A stretch of 64,000 nt of DNA from Oleiphilus messinensis (GCF_002162375.1 NZ_CP021425.1:2539501-2603500); one strand, 5' to 3'. Shown: positions 8,481-18,026, numbered from the stretch's first letter. Made by a program: numbers and translations. The notes: generated by a model from the sequence alone, not told the origin.

Positions 8481-9663
8481 TATAAACTACGATCAAGGAA
8501 AAAGCGGGGTAGAATTAGCCCCAAACCGGTTGAAAATTGGCCTTCTGGTTAATCCGATGGCTGGAATTGGTGGTGCTGCAGCGTTTAAAGGCAGCGACGG
8601 TGCAGCAGCGGAAAGTGCAAAGCAACTTGGTTACCGCTCACCGAGCGCGGAGCGGTGTGCTCGGGTTATGGCACTACTTGCACCAATCTACGATAAGATC
8701 GAAATAATCACTTGTGCGGGAACTATGGGGGCAGACTTCTGCCATGGATTAGCCCTGAAGATGTCAGTGGTTTACCCAATTGAAACCGCAAGCCATGATT
8801 CTGATCGTGAAACTTCCGCCGAAGATACCCGGCAGGCGGTAAAAGCAATGCTGCCATTAAAGCCTGATCTTGTTGTATTTGTGGGTGGGGACGGGACAGC
8901 CCGGGATGTGTGTTTCATCATGGATGAGAATCAGCTCGTTTTGGGTGTGCCTGCAGGGGTTAAAATGCACTCTGGAGTTTTTGCCCTATCACCGGACGCT
9001 GCTGCCAGAGTCATTCAGCTTCTTGTCCAGTCCGAACTGGTTGCCGTCAGACTGGCGGACGTTCGAGATATTGATGAAGAGGCGCTTCGAAAAGGACAGG
9101 TTAATTCTCGACGCTATGGTCAGATGTTGATACCGGATGATATCCGCTATCTTCAGCATGTAAAATGTGGTGGTGTGGAATCAGAAGAATTGGTCTGTCT
9201 TGATATCGCTGCCTTTCTGGATGAGATCTGCGAGCCGGATGTGTATTACATTGTGGGGGCTGGTACGACGACTCATGCAGTCAAAACACAGCTCGCCGGA
9301 GAAGGCACCCTTCTGGGTGTTGATGTGATCAAGAATCATAAGTGCGTGGCACGTGATGTAAACGAAAAGCAGTTGTTTGAGTTGATTTCGGGCCAGCCTA
9401 GTAGAATAATCCTGACCCCGACCGGAGGTCAAGGTTGTATACTCGGGCGTGGAAATCAACAGCTGTCCCCAAGGGTTATTCGGGAAGTGGGTTTGAGTAA
9501 TTTGGTGCTGGTTGCGACCAAGGCAAAGTTGCAAGCCCTAGCTGGAAGGCCGTTGTTCGTGGACACGGGGGATAGTGTATTGGACAGCACGTTGTCGGGG
9601 TTACATAGTATTCTAACCGGTTACGATGATTATGTTGCTTACGCCATACATTCGCCACGGTAA
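8458..9663 (+). CDS. ATP-NAD kinase-like protein (COG3199 type)
   Basis: Protein of the NAD kinase/diacylglycerol kinase superfamily. An N-terminal strand-turn LLVNPMAGIGG lies near residue 30. The nucleotide-binding signature VVFVGGDGTARDV is near residue 140, followed by GVPAGVKMHSGVFA and a late ILTPTGGQGCILGRGNQQLSP. This resembles the longer ATP-NAD kinase family (about 350-400 aa), not housekeeping NadK (about 290 aa). The exact substrate is not provable here. It overlaps the PilZ gene by 23 bp, so the two are probably cotranscribed. The first 25 residues look non-conserved; a TTG start near 8530 is possible. Confidence 0.8.
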   Translation: MRWSKQVNINYDQGKSGVELAPNRLKIGLLVNPMAGIGGAAAFKGSDGAAAESAKQLGYRSPSAERCARVMALLAPIYDKIEIITCAGTMGADFCHGLALKMSVVYPIETASHDSDRETSAEDTRQAVKAMLPLKPDLVVFVGGDGTARDVCFIMDENQLVLGVPAGVKMHSGVFALSPDAAARVIQLLVQSELVAVRLADVRDIDEEALRKGQVNSRRYGQMLIPDDIRYLQHVKCGGVESEELVCLDIAAFLDEICEPDVYYIVGAGTTTHAVKTQLAGEGTLLGVDVIKNHKCVARDVNEKQLFELISGQPSRIILTPTGGQGCILGRGNQQLSPRVIREVGLSNLVLVATKAKLQALAGRPLFVDTGDSVLDSTLSGLHSILTGYDDYVAYAIHSPR

Positions 9664-9787
9664 TCTGCCTATCGTACTATCCCTGTTAAACCTGCTAGTC
9701 CTCCGACAACCCGCCCGAAATGTGATTTTCATGCTGAGTCATTCGTTTAAATTAAGTCATACGTTCTAATCGAGTTATACCATATAC

Positions 9788-10735
9788 ATGAATAATACTG
9801 AAAAGGTCCTGAGAGAGACTTCTGAAAATATTGCGCGTCTGGGACATGAGTCTGGTCGTGTCTTCCATGGTCGCGGGAAATGCTTTCCCGGTTTCGAAAA
9901 TATTAATATAGAGAAATTTAATGATGATTTGCTCATAGCCTTGTTTCCTGGGTGGCAGAACGAATCGTTTCAGCTGGATGCGTTTCAAAACGCGTTAAAT
10001 ACATTGATTTCCACGACGTCGGGGCGGGTACTGACCCACTTTCGCGATCAACAGCCTTGCACTGTTCAAAATCAGCAAGGGGATCCTGTATCAGAACAGG
10101 TCGAAATTCTCGAAGATGGTATTCGGTATTTGGTTGAATATGGTGAAAATCGGAATCTGGGTTTTTTTTCGGATATAAAAACAGGTCGCCGATGGGTTCG
10201 TGATCATGCGGCTGAAAAAAGAGTCCTGAATTTATTTTCTTATACGTCTTCTTTTTCCCTGGCTGCGTTAAGTGGTGGTGCACGATTTTGTGCAAATGTT
10301 GACATGAGTGCTGCCGTGATTTCTCGCGGAGAGCATAACCACAGGCTCAATGGTATTGAGCAACGGCGATATGGTCACTTCAAATATAATATCTTGAAAA
10401 GCTGGAAGAAAATAGCACAGAAGGGTCCTTATGATCTCGTGATTGTGGATCCACCGTCATTCCAGCGGGGCAGCTTTATAGCATCGAAAGACTACGGTAA
10501 GGTGAGTGGTCGTTTAGCTTCAATGCTCTCTGACGACGCAGATATTTTGTTTTGTTTAAACGATCCCTTTGTTACGGAAGAGGTTTTCCGGGAAATAATT
10601 GAAGCCTCTGGCCCGTATGTTTTTTGTTCCCGTCTGGAAAATGACAGTGCGATTAAAGAGCTTGATGGAAATGGGTTAAAAGTTTTGCACTACCGAAACG
10701 TCAACAGCCCCGTGGCAGTTCATACCAGGCCCTAG
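9788..10735 (+). CDS. Class I SAM-dependent methyltransferase (RlmI/RlmK-like)
   Basis: A Rossmann-fold methyltransferase of the COG1092 type. It shows the pre-motif GFFSDIKTGRRWVRDHA, SAM-binding motif I KRVLNLFSYTSSFSLAAL, acidic motif II CANVDMS, and the catalytic-loop motif VIVDPPSFQ near residue 220. RlmI and the RlmK domain of RlmKL methylate 23S rRNA. This 315-residue protein lacks the N-terminal PUA domain of RlmI, so its target is unknown. It converges with the next gene, overlapping by 4 bp. Confidence 0.78.
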   Translation: MNNTEKVLRETSENIARLGHESGRVFHGRGKCFPGFENINIEKFNDDLLIALFPGWQNESFQLDAFQNALNTLISTTSGRVLTHFRDQQPCTVQNQQGDPVSEQVEILEDGIRYLVEYGENRNLGFFSDIKTGRRWVRDHAAEKRVLNLFSYTSSFSLAALSGGARFCANVDMSAAVISRGEHNHRLNGIEQRRYGHFKYNILKSWKKIAQKGPYDLVIVDPPSFQRGSFIASKDYGKVSGRLASMLSDDADILFCLNDPFVTEEVFREIIEASGPYVFCSRLENDSAIKELDGNGLKVLHYRNVNSPVAVHTRP

Positions 10736-11196
10736 TTCAGCTCTAGAATTAACCGTTGTACGACGCGCGAGATACGGGTGGAGGATCCTCCTGCAATGAC
10801 TTCCCGCAGGATGTTGATGTGGGTTTTCCGGTCGGTAGCAACATCCTGAGGAAGGCCCCGCAGCGTATGTTCGTCCAGACTGGTGTCATGGTGGAGGATT
10901 CGCGAATCATTGCAAATTCGAGATAGAAGGTTGAGTGCTTTATGGGTCAAAATGGCCTGATCTACTGCTTCCTGGCGAATGGTGTCGACGTATCGGATAT
11001 AGTTTTCTTCCGCAAGCCAAATCATGGCACCAAAGCAGGCCATGTGTCGATCGCCATGTAAGCCATATTCATCGGGATTGTCTTCACCCGCAATATCTTC
11101 GACGTAAACGCTGGTTCTCCGGGGAAATACGGTATACAGCTGAACCAGAATTTTAGCGACGTCTTTGCAAAAATCTTCGATATGGATGTCTGACAT
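10732..11196 (-). CDS. Conserved hypothetical protein, 154 aa
   Basis: No domain that I recognise. The protein is soluble and mostly helical, acidic in the first half (FCKDVAKILVQLYTVFPRR, VEDIAGEDNPDEYGLHGDR). No signal peptide or membrane segment is visible. Similar short proteins with the opening pattern of a C-di-helical bundle occur in gammaproteobacteria, but I cannot attach a function. It starts at ATG 11196, lies 87 bp downstream of alaA on the same strand, and overlaps the convergent methyltransferase by 4 bp. Confidence 0.7.
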   Translation of the reverse strand: MSDIHIEDFCKDVAKILVQLYTVFPRRTSVYVEDIAGEDNPDEYGLHGDRHMACFGAMIWLAEENYIRYVDTIRQEAVDQAILTHKALNLLSRICNDSRILHHDTSLDEHTLRGLPQDVATDRKTHINILREVIAGGSSTRISRVVQRLILELN

Positions 11197-11236
11197 TACC
11201 CGAGACCTGTATCCAAAATAATCTGTATTCGCACAT

Positions 11237-11258
11237 AGGAGGGATTGAATACCCTCCT
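11237..11258 (-). terminator. Hairpin after alaA
   Basis: AGGAGGG at 11237-11243 pairs with CCCTCCT at 11252-11258 across an 8-base loop. It sits just after the alaA stop codon. There is no T-tract, so it may be a weak terminator or an mRNA 3'-end stabiliser. Confidence 0.45.
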
Positions 11259-11283
11259 GTAATAGTAGCTCGATTCAAGCTAA

Positions 11284-12582
11284 TTATTGTTGATAAGTTT
11301 CAAGGAAATGGGCGAACCGGGTAATCGCGTCTTCCAGTACGTCTGTACGTGGTAAAAATACCACCCGCAAATGCTGTTTATCCTTTAGGTTGAAACCACT
11401 GCCCTGAACCAACAGAATCCGTTGTTGTACCAGCAAGTCGTATACGAGCTTCTCATCATTCTGTATGGGGTAACGTTTTGGGTCCAGCTTCGGAAACAGG
11501 TAGAGTGCGCCTTTCGGCTTGACACAGGTCACACCTGGAATTTGTGTCAACAGATCATAGGCAACGTTTCTTTGTTCATACAGTCGTCCCTCCGGCAGTA
11601 CCAGATCATTAATACTCTGGTAGCCCCCCAATGCAGTTTGAATCGCAAATTGCGAGGGTACATTGGAACACAGGCGCATGGATGCCAGCATATCAATGCC
11701 TTCGATCAGATCCCTGGCTCGATATTTGGCGCCACTGACAATCATCCACCCCGAGCGGTAACCTGCAGCCCTGTAAGACTTTGAAAGTCCGTTAAAGGTA
11801 AAAAACAAAACATCGTCGGCAAGTGAGGCCAAAGCCGTATGTTTGACGCCGTCGTAAAGAATCCGGTCGTAAATCTCATCGGCACAAATTAACAGTTGGT
11901 GCTCCCGAGCCAAATCTATAATTTGCTCCAGTATTTCCCTTGGGTAGACTGCACCGGTTGGATTGTTGGGGTTGATCACCACAATAGCTTTGGTTTTATC
12001 GGTAATTTTGGATCGAATGTCATCAATATCCGGATACCAATCAGATTGCTCGTCGCAATGGTAGTGTACCGGTGTTCCACTGGATAGCGTCACCGCAGCT
12101 GTCCATAATGGGTAGTCAGGGGAGGGGATCAGTACTTCGTCTCCGGCATTCAGCAATCCTTGCATCGACATCACGATAAGCTCGCTGACACCATTTCCGA
12201 TGTAAATGTCTTCAATTTCTACACTTTTGATACCCAGTTGCTGACAATTCTGCATAACGGCCTTTCTTGCCGGGAATATGCCTTTTGCATCACAATATCC
12301 TTGAGCTTCTGACAGATTGTGAATCACGTCTTGGAGTATTTCTTCGGGTACATCAAAACCGAATGGGGCCGGGTTACCGATGTTCAGTTTCAATATGCGA
12401 TGACCTTCCTCTTCCAGGCGGCGAGCCTCTTTCAGGACTTCGCCACGTATTTCGTAACAGACATTATCCAGCTTTGATGATTTGCTCAGTGGTCGCATAA
12501 AATTGATGGTCGCTCGGTATTGTTGTGTTGAAGGTTTGAGTTCGTTGTCTTGCTGGTTGACCGGCCTTTCAGTTCTTGCCAT
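11284..12582 (-). CDS. alaA: Alanine aminotransferase AlaA
   Basis: Fold-type I pyridoxal-phosphate aminotransferase making alanine from pyruvate and glutamate. The region KSSKLDNVCYEIRGEVLKEA followed by LKLNIGNPAPFGFD is characteristic of the AlaA (YfbQ) group. The PLP lysine lies in FNGLSKSYRAAGYRSGW, and NPNNPTGAVYP is the usual aminotransferase motif. An ATG at 12582 gives 432 residues with about 28 extra residues before the conserved region; an ATG at 12498 (MRPLSKSSK) lines up with E. coli AlaA and may be the true start. Confidence 0.88.
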   Translation of the reverse strand: MARTERPVNQQDNELKPSTQQYRATINFMRPLSKSSKLDNVCYEIRGEVLKEARRLEEEGHRILKLNIGNPAPFGFDVPEEILQDVIHNLSEAQGYCDAKGIFPARKAVMQNCQQLGIKSVEIEDIYIGNGVSELIVMSMQGLLNAGDEVLIPSPDYPLWTAAVTLSSGTPVHYHCDEQSDWYPDIDDIRSKITDKTKAIVVINPNNPTGAVYPREILEQIIDLAREHQLLICADEIYDRILYDGVKHTALASLADDVLFFTFNGLSKSYRAAGYRSGWMIVSGAKYRARDLIEGIDMLASMRLCSNVPSQFAIQTALGGYQSINDLVLPEGRLYEQRNVAYDLLTQIPGVTCVKPKGALYLFPKLDPKRYPIQNDEKLVYDLLVQQRILLVQGSGFNLKDKQHLRVVFLPRTDVLEDAITRFAHFLETYQQ

Positions 12583-12682
12583 TATCAATCTGTTTTAATT
12601 TAATAATCCAGACTGCTTTCAAACAGCAACAGGCCCTAATTTGGAGCCGTCAGGAAATCTGTCAACCAGAACGGAATGCGTT

Positions 12683-13108
12683 ATGACTGAAAAAAATAAA
12701 GTTATCAAATCAGACGATGAGTGGCGTAATCAACTCACGCCAGAACAGTTTAAAGTCACTCGTGAAAAGGCGACAGAAGCCCCGTTTAGCGGGAAATACT
12801 ATCATAATAAAGATGCGGGATCATATCATTGTATTTGCTGTGATGCAGAATTGTTTGAATCGGATCACAAGTATGATTCTGGCTCGGGGTGGCCAAGTTT
12901 TTGGCAGGCTGCATCGGCTTCAATTGTTGATGAAAGTACAGATGTAAGCCATGGTATGACGCGTACTGAAATTCTATGTCATCAATGCGGAGCACATCTC
13001 GGACATGTATTTCCTGATGGGCCAAAACCCACAGGATTGCGTTATTGTGTAAACTCGGTTTCTCTCGATTTCAAGCCAAAGGATAAGTCAACAGACTCTA
13101 AAGCGTGA
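12683..13108 (+). CDS. msrB: Peptide-methionine (R)-S-oxide reductase MsrB
   Basis: Reduces methionine-R-sulfoxide in proteins. Two zinc-binding CxxC pairs (CICCDAELF and [12 protein letters not shown]) flank the SGSGWPSFW motif. The catalytic cysteine is in [11 protein letters not shown]. From ATG 12683 the protein is 141 residues, the normal length; upstream in-frame codons only allow an unlikely TTG extension. It is divergent from alaA. A bidirectional hairpin lies at its stop codon. Confidence 0.95.
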   Translation: MTEKNKVIKSDDEWRNQLTPEQFKVTREKATEAPFSGKYYHNKDAGSYHCICCDAELFESDHKYDSGSGWPSFWQAASASIVDESTDVSHGMTRTEILCHQCGAHLGHVFPDGPKPTGLRYCVNSVSLDFKPKDKSTDSKA

Positions 13109-13140
13109 GAGCCCTGAACGACTTGTTACAGGGCGCTTTA
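13099..13140. terminator. Interrupted stem-loop between msrB and the convergent DUF4442 gene
   Basis: TAAAGC (13099-13104) and GCCCTG (13111-13116) pair with CAGGGC (13129-13134) and GCTTTA (13135-13140), leaving a 6-base bulge on the left arm. The structure spans the msrB stop codon and ends 28 bp before the end of the convergent gene, so it could serve both. Confidence 0.5.
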
Positions 13141-13167
13141 TGCCTCTACCGTTATCTCTTGCTCTGG

Positions 13168-13719
13168 TCATGCAACCGCTTCGTTTACATTTGATGGCTT
13201 TTTGGAAAGATACATCGGAATGGTCGCTCTTGCGACCTCCATATTTTGTTTGTCAAACACGCTAACCACTGCTTCAAATTCCCCAGTTTGAAAGTGCCGA
13301 GATGGATCAATAACACAAGTCGCCTTCAAATCCGTAGTGGCCTTTCTCAGGTATGAAATCTGCATGCCTTTTGGAATCCAGCGGAGTTTTTTCGGAAGGG
13401 CGGTCTCGATTGCCATGCCGGCTGCGAGCTCACATAGATTTCCCATGGCCAAAGCATGAACTGTCCCTAAATGGTTTTCCACAGCTCTGCGTTTTTTCAG
13501 ACCGACTTCGACATGGCCGGGGTCAAATCGGTAAAAAACGGGTCTTATCGTTGAGAAATAGGGTGCTTTATTGCAGACAATTGCGGAAAATAGGCGTTTT
13601 CCAAAAGGTAGTGTCATAAGCTTCTTGTATAATGCGACACCTCGGTGAACCGGTTTTTGCGACGTCGATCGGGAAGAGTCGGGTTGGCTGATTGAGTTTT
13701 GCACGGTTTCCTGCCTCAT
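13168..13719 (-). CDS. DUF4442 hotdog-fold protein (PaaI-like thioesterase relative)
   Basis: A 183-residue protein with the DUF4442 pattern: ALYKKLMTLPFGKRLFSAIV, a KKRRAVENHLGTVHALAMGNLCELAAGMA segment (here cut into its recognisable halves, central helix and HLGTVHA), and a C-terminal WIPKGMQISYLRKATTDLKAT. The family is a hotdog-fold relative of acyl-CoA thioesterases. It starts 208 bp from a divergent TetR regulator whose twin operators lie between them. The regulator and this gene therefore probably form a fatty-acid or acyl-CoA responsive unit (inference). Confidence 0.8.
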   Translation of the reverse strand: MRQETVQNSISQPDSSRSTSQKPVHRGVALYKKLMTLPFGKRLFSAIVCNKAPYFSTIRPVFYRFDPGHVEVGLKKRRAVENHLGTVHALAMGNLCELAAGMAIETALPKKLRWIPKGMQISYLRKATTDLKATCVIDPSRHFQTGEFEAVVSVFDKQNMEVARATIPMYLSKKPSNVNEAVA

Positions 13720-13865
13720 TTATGGGTTATCAACATTCGATGGATTCAAGTTGGAGGGCCTATTGAAGATTAATTTCAAATGTTCTCCTTGGTAGCGCTC
13801 CAAGGTTAAGGTAGAAAAACAGATTTACTGTAAAGTTGATTTGGTCGAGATTACGAACGATATAC

Positions 13866-13912
13866 TAGAATAATGTTCTAATAAAAGCTATAAAAAATAG
13901 AATAAAGTTCTA
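13866..13912. promoter_or_regulatory. Twin 15-bp palindromic operators for the TetR regulator
   Basis: Two near-identical inverted repeats TAGAAxxxxxTTCTA lie at 13866-13880 (centre TAATG) and 13898-13912 (centre TAAAG). Their centres are 32 bp apart, about three helical turns. They sit 15-62 bp upstream of the TetR-family gene and within the shared divergent region with the DUF4442 gene. This is the classical layout for autoregulation. Confidence 0.75.
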
Positions 13913-13927
13913 ATTAATAGGACTGGT

Positions 13928-14521
13928 ATGATTCAGAGACAAAAAACAACCCACAAAAAAAACACAATCCTGCATGCTGCGTTGGGATGCTATACAGAGC
14001 ATGGCTACGCGAATACCTCGGTAGATATGATCAAAAACGAGGCAAACGCCAGCATCGGGAGCATTTATCATCACTTTGGTAACAAAGAGGGGATCTTTGC
14101 CCACCTGTTCATGGCGGGGATCAAAGATCATTATGAAAATTTGATTGTCGCACTGGAACAAGCCCGCTCTGCGGAAGATGCGATTCGCTCGATGGTGTGC
14201 TGTTTCGTCGATTGGGTCAGAGATAATCCGGACTGGGCCCGGTTTATTTTCTCTGAACGGCAGATTGTAATTAACTCGTCGTTTAAAGATGAGTTAGTGA
14301 CAATGAATCGGGGTCACTTTAAATCCATTTGTGCCGCTCTGGAACAATATCTGGTCTCCGGGGATATCAAGACAATGCCGATGGATTTGTACACATCCTT
14401 GATCATTGGCCCTGCATACCACTTCACCAAGCACTGGCTAACTGGAAGAGCATCAACCACCTTGGATGCGGCGAAAGATACGCTTGCTGAGTCAGCCTGG
14501 TTGAGTGTGAAAGGTATCTGA
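13928..14521 (+). CDS. TetR/AcrR family transcriptional regulator
   Basis: A 197-residue regulator with an N-terminal helix-turn-helix. A helix spans ILHAALGCYTEHGYANTSV, the recognition region is IKNEANASIGSIYHHFGNKE, and the remainder is the helical ligand-binding and dimerisation domain. Family members are usually repressors released by a small ligand. Its likely targets are itself and the divergent DUF4442 gene, through the twin TAGAA-TTCTA palindromes just upstream. Ligand unknown. Confidence 0.88.
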   Translation: MIQRQKTTHKKNTILHAALGCYTEHGYANTSVDMIKNEANASIGSIYHHFGNKEGIFAHLFMAGIKDHYENLIVALEQARSAEDAIRSMVCCFVDWVRDNPDWARFIFSERQIVINSSFKDELVTMNRGHFKSICAALEQYLVSGDIKTMPMDLYTSLIIGPAYHFTKHWLTGRASTTLDAAKDTLAESAWLSVKGI

Positions 14522-14596
14522 GTCGTCTGTTTATCAAAGTAGATCTTTTGTTGGATGGCTTGTTTCCGTACAGGCAGGCTGGGCCGGCAGGTGGTT

Positions 14597-17251
14597 TTAG
14601 AGAATCTGTTTCAGTGCGGTGCGGTTGATTGGCTTGGTTAGACTGCCTGTAGCCCCTGCTTCTCGACTTTGTTGAGCGGATTCCGGATCACTATGTCCGG
14701 ATACCACGTAGACCGGTAATGATTGCCCTTTTCCGCGCAAGTATCGGATTGCAGTCAGGCCATCCATTTCCGGCATTTGAATATCCATCAGAATGAGATC
14801 AAATGGCTCTTCGAGAGCCATTTGTACTGCTTGTTTGCCGTCATGTGCCACCTTAATCTGTATTTTTTGACTGGTTTTGCTGATAATCTTTCCAAGCAGC
14901 TGGCGATTTACTTCATTGTCATCCGCAATCAGTACAGTTCCAGCCAGTAAACCTGAAGTGCTTGGTAGGTATTGTGCCACTTTTTGGTAGAGTTGCTCTC
15001 GTTCAACGGGTTTGGAGATAACATCGCTGAATCCAAGATCGTAGTAATAGTCGAGTTGATGTCGCATCACATTTGCGGTAAAGGCGATCATCGGCGGGGG
15101 CTGCCGGTTATTTAGCTTCGTGAATTTTTGAACTTCTTGCGCAACCTGAATGCCACTCATTTCAGGCATTTGAATATCAAGTAGAACCAAGTCGTAGTGG
15201 TGCTGCTGTATTTTGTTCAGTGCGGATTTGCCATTGTTCACCAATGTAAGGTTCAGGTTTTTCGAATTCAATAACTGTTGAATCAGGCGTTGATTGTCGG
15301 GATTGTCTTCTGCTATCAGGATTTTTCCGGATACACTCTCCGGTAGTTTGTCTGTGTTGCCAATGGCTGTTTTTCTAGCTTGGACTTCCAGAGACTCAAT
15401 ATTATTGATCCAGGAGTTTGGCGGGCTGTCTCCTACGCGAATTCGTACGGTAAACTCGCTGCCTTTTTCAAGCTTGCTCTTGAGGGTGATGGAGCCTCCA
15501 AGCATTTGGGCTAACTGGTTGGATATATAAAGCCCTAAACCAGTGCCACCAAATTCACGTGTGGTGGATGTGTCTGCCTGAACGAATGGATTGAAAACTC
15601 GTTCAGCCTCTTCCTCGCTCAAACCAACACCGGTGTCTTTAATCCGGAATTCAATATCGTTTTGGGTCTTATTGAAAGCAATACCGACCTGGACAGATCC
15701 TTTTTGGGTGAATTTTGTTGCGTTGCTGCCTAAATTGAAGAGGATTTGTTTCAAGCGGGTGGGGTCACTGTGTATCACCTCAGGAATGGGCAGACATACA
15801 ATAACATCAAATCGAAGACCTTTCTCATTGGCTTTTAAGCCAATATGTGATCGCAGGTCCTCTATTATGCTCGTTGTTGTAATTGGGAGCGATTCCAGTT
15901 CGATCTTTTGCGCTTCGATTTTTGAAAGGTCGAGAATATCATTAATGATGCTAAGCAAATGATTTCCGGATCGTATAATCGTTTCCACAAATCGAGATTT
16001 TTCGTTTTGATTCAGGTGTTCATCCAGCAAAAGCTCTGAGTAGCCAAGAATCGCTGTCATGGGAGTGCGAATTTCATGGCTCATGTTTGCCAGGAATCGA
16101 CTTTTTGCCTCCTCAGATTGTTCGGCGCGTTTTTGGGCAATATTGGCTTCATCGGTTGCTTTCTGCAAGCGTTCCAATAGTTGGGTATTGTTTACAGCGG
16201 TACCAACCTGAAGAATGTATTGTTCAATCGTTTCAATGTCGACCTGAGACAATTCCAGTTTGTTGTTGTAGTTGATAATTCCGATACCGCCGATTACCTG
16301 GTTATGAACACGCAAGGGGGAATAAAGAATGGTTTTGGAAGGGCGTATCTGGAATAGTTTTTGGTCAATTGGTGCCGCGTTTCGAGTTTTTTCGAAGTTA
16401 AGATCCTGAATTAATATTGTTTTCCCTTTCAATAGCGGGAAGACAAAAATGCTGTCCTGATCCGTTTTTAGTGAAAAGCTCATTTCTTTAAACAGGTTTA
16501 TAACTTCATCAGGCAGTGAATCGCCATAGGAACCCGCGACTTCTACACATTGTTTTTCTGAATTCAGGACAGTGAGATAAAGTTGCTCAAAGTTAACGAT
16601 TCTACGCAGTACGGTAACAACGTTCCTCATGATGCTATCCAGATCAAGGTCTGAATTCACGGCCTGAGCCAGTTGGCTTATGTTTTTAAGGCTTTCAGTC
16701 TGTTTGGTAAGGCGTAGCTTGGTTTTGACAAGCTTTTTGTTCACGCTGTAGATGCTAATGCCCAAGCTGATACAGTAGGCTAACAGGCCAATCGCAGCGA
16801 TGAGCGATGTGAGCAAAGGTACATTTTCCCGGAAGTGTACCCCGTAGAATAACAAAACCGAGCCGCTACCCAGGACAATCAAAATGCTGACTCTGCCAAG
16901 AAAGCCGATGCCATCTGCCGCGACGGCAGTCATCAGAAACCCTGCAATCAACACGGTGCTCACAAATGGATTAAAGCCCCAGAGGGCGATGCACACACCG
17001 TAAGCGAAGCCATCAATGCAGAGGTTGTACTTTTCCTGTGTCCAACTGTCCGCAAAATAATAGGCGAGATGGGGGTAAAGTAGCGTATGCCCGAAGATAA
17101 ACAGCCAGATCGTGGCCGGAGCTTCACCCCAGAGTAGTGAAAAGTGCAAGCATAGAATGACCATGCAACCGGTAATTCGAAGGCGATAATCTTCTTTTAC
17201 TCGGGCGGATTTTGTGTGCATTGGGTCTGGGTTGTTTTGCTGTGTTTGCAT
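14597..17251 (-). CDS. Hybrid sensor histidine kinase (TM-GAF-HisKA-HATPase-REC-REC)
   Basis: An 884-residue two-component protein. Domain order: an N-terminal membrane region of about five to six helices (about 27-170), a short coil, a GAF domain (about 195-355), HisKA with the phospho-acceptor H392 (FLANMSHEIRTP), and HATPase_c (DTGVGLSEEEAER, GGTGLGLYIS). Two receiver domains follow, with phospho-acceptor aspartates near residues 692 (LLDIQMPEMSG) and 822 (LMDIQMPEMDG). No HPt domain is present, so phosphotransfer must go to a separate HPt protein. It stands alone, divergent from the gpx-ohrR locus. Confidence 0.92.
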   Translation of the reverse strand: MQTQQNNPDPMHTKSARVKEDYRLRITGCMVILCLHFSLLWGEAPATIWLFIFGHTLLYPHLAYYFADSWTQEKYNLCIDGFAYGVCIALWGFNPFVSTVLIAGFLMTAVAADGIGFLGRVSILIVLGSGSVLLFYGVHFRENVPLLTSLIAAIGLLAYCISLGISIYSVNKKLVKTKLRLTKQTESLKNISQLAQAVNSDLDLDSIMRNVVTVLRRIVNFEQLYLTVLNSEKQCVEVAGSYGDSLPDEVINLFKEMSFSLKTDQDSIFVFPLLKGKTILIQDLNFEKTRNAAPIDQKLFQIRPSKTILYSPLRVHNQVIGGIGIINYNNKLELSQVDIETIEQYILQVGTAVNNTQLLERLQKATDEANIAQKRAEQSEEAKSRFLANMSHEIRTPMTAILGYSELLLDEHLNQNEKSRFVETIIRSGNHLLSIINDILDLSKIEAQKIELESLPITTTSIIEDLRSHIGLKANEKGLRFDVIVCLPIPEVIHSDPTRLKQILFNLGSNATKFTQKGSVQVGIAFNKTQNDIEFRIKDTGVGLSEEEAERVFNPFVQADTSTTREFGGTGLGLYISNQLAQMLGGSITLKSKLEKGSEFTVRIRVGDSPPNSWINNIESLEVQARKTAIGNTDKLPESVSGKILIAEDNPDNQRLIQQLLNSKNLNLTLVNNGKSALNKIQQHHYDLVLLDIQMPEMSGIQVAQEVQKFTKLNNRQPPPMIAFTANVMRHQLDYYYDLGFSDVISKPVEREQLYQKVAQYLPSTSGLLAGTVLIADDNEVNRQLLGKIISKTSQKIQIKVAHDGKQAVQMALEEPFDLILMDIQMPEMDGLTAIRYLRGKGQSLPVYVVSGHSDPESAQQSREAGATGSLTKPINRTALKQIL

Positions 17252-17342
17252 ACTGTTCAGTATAGCAATTGAATAATTATTGATCGCATAGGTGCTTACT
17301 TAAAAGTTTTTTACGGGGTGTAGTGGGTTTACAATGCGATAT

Positions 17343-17358
17343 AAATTGTGCACAATTT
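17343..17358. promoter_or_regulatory. Perfect 16-bp palindrome, candidate OhrR operator
   Basis: AAATTGTGCACAATTT is perfectly self-complementary, and a further half-site (AATTGTG) follows at 17358-17364. It lies 122 bp upstream of the glutathione peroxidase gene, which precedes an OhrR-type regulator. AT-rich palindromes with AATTGT/ACAATT arms are what MarR/OhrR regulators bind. It also lies 92 bp upstream of the divergent hybrid kinase. Confidence 0.6.
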
Positions 17359-17479
17359 AATTGTGGGAAATATAAAATACTCATGATCCCTATATCATGC
17401 GCATAGAGATTGACGGTAAAGCGGTTACAACCCCTATGCAAACAGTCTACAACCCAACGATCAGCTTAGGAGCGAAAAT

Positions 17480-17968
17480 ATGTCATCTTCCATTTTTGAA
17501 ATAGAAGTCAAGAAAATTACGGGTGATGTTGTTGCCATGGAGTCTTTCAAAGGCAAAGTACTATTGATTGTGAATACGGCCAGTAAGTGCGGTTTTACCC
17601 CTCAATTCAATGGGCTTGAAAAACTATATGAACAATACAAAGATCAGGGATTAGAAATTTTAGGCTTTCCCTGCAACCAATTCTTGAGTCAGGATCCCGG
17701 AGACGATGCCGAAATCAGTTCATTTTGTTCATTAAATTATGGCGTTACTTTTCCAATGTTCTCCAAAGTTGAGGTAAATGGGGACAATACTCACCCGCTA
17801 TATCAATTCCTGAAATCCGAGGCTAAAGGTGTGCTTGGCACAGAAAAGATCAAATGGAATTTCACGAAATTTCTGGTGAATGCCGAAGGCAAAGTGCTAA
17901 AGCGGTACGGACCAAATGTAGAGCCCGCCAAGATGGAAGGCGATATTCGCAAGTTGTTGGTTGATTGA
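17480..17968 (+). CDS. Glutathione peroxidase family protein (cysteine type)
   Basis: A 162-residue thiol peroxidase of the glutathione peroxidase family, reducing organic and hydrogen peroxides. The catalytic tetrad is visible: C37 (ASKCGFTPQ; cysteine, not selenocysteine), Q67 (FPCNQF), W126 and N127 (KWNFTKFLV). Most bacterial members of this form use thioredoxin rather than glutathione. A good ribosome site (TAGGAG) precedes the ATG. It is probably regulated with, and by, the downstream OhrR. Confidence 0.92.
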   Translation: MSSSIFEIEVKKITGDVVAMESFKGKVLLIVNTASKCGFTPQFNGLEKLYEQYKDQGLEILGFPCNQFLSQDPGDDAEISSFCSLNYGVTFPMFSKVEVNGDNTHPLYQFLKSEAKGVLGTEKIKWNFTKFLVNAEGKVLKRYGPNVEPAKMEGDIRKLLVD

Positions 17969-17989
17969 TAATATCACCTGTTTATCAAG

Positions 17990-18026
17990 AGCCGGAATGG
18001 AGCAGCAATATTGTGGAATTCCGGCT
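17990..18026. terminator. 9-bp stem-loop between gpx and ohrR
   Basis: AGCCGGAAT (17990-17998) is exactly complementary to ATTCCGGCT (18018-18026), with a 19-base loop and a weakly T-rich tail. It may terminate or attenuate transcription between the peroxidase and its putative regulator. Confidence 0.5.
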
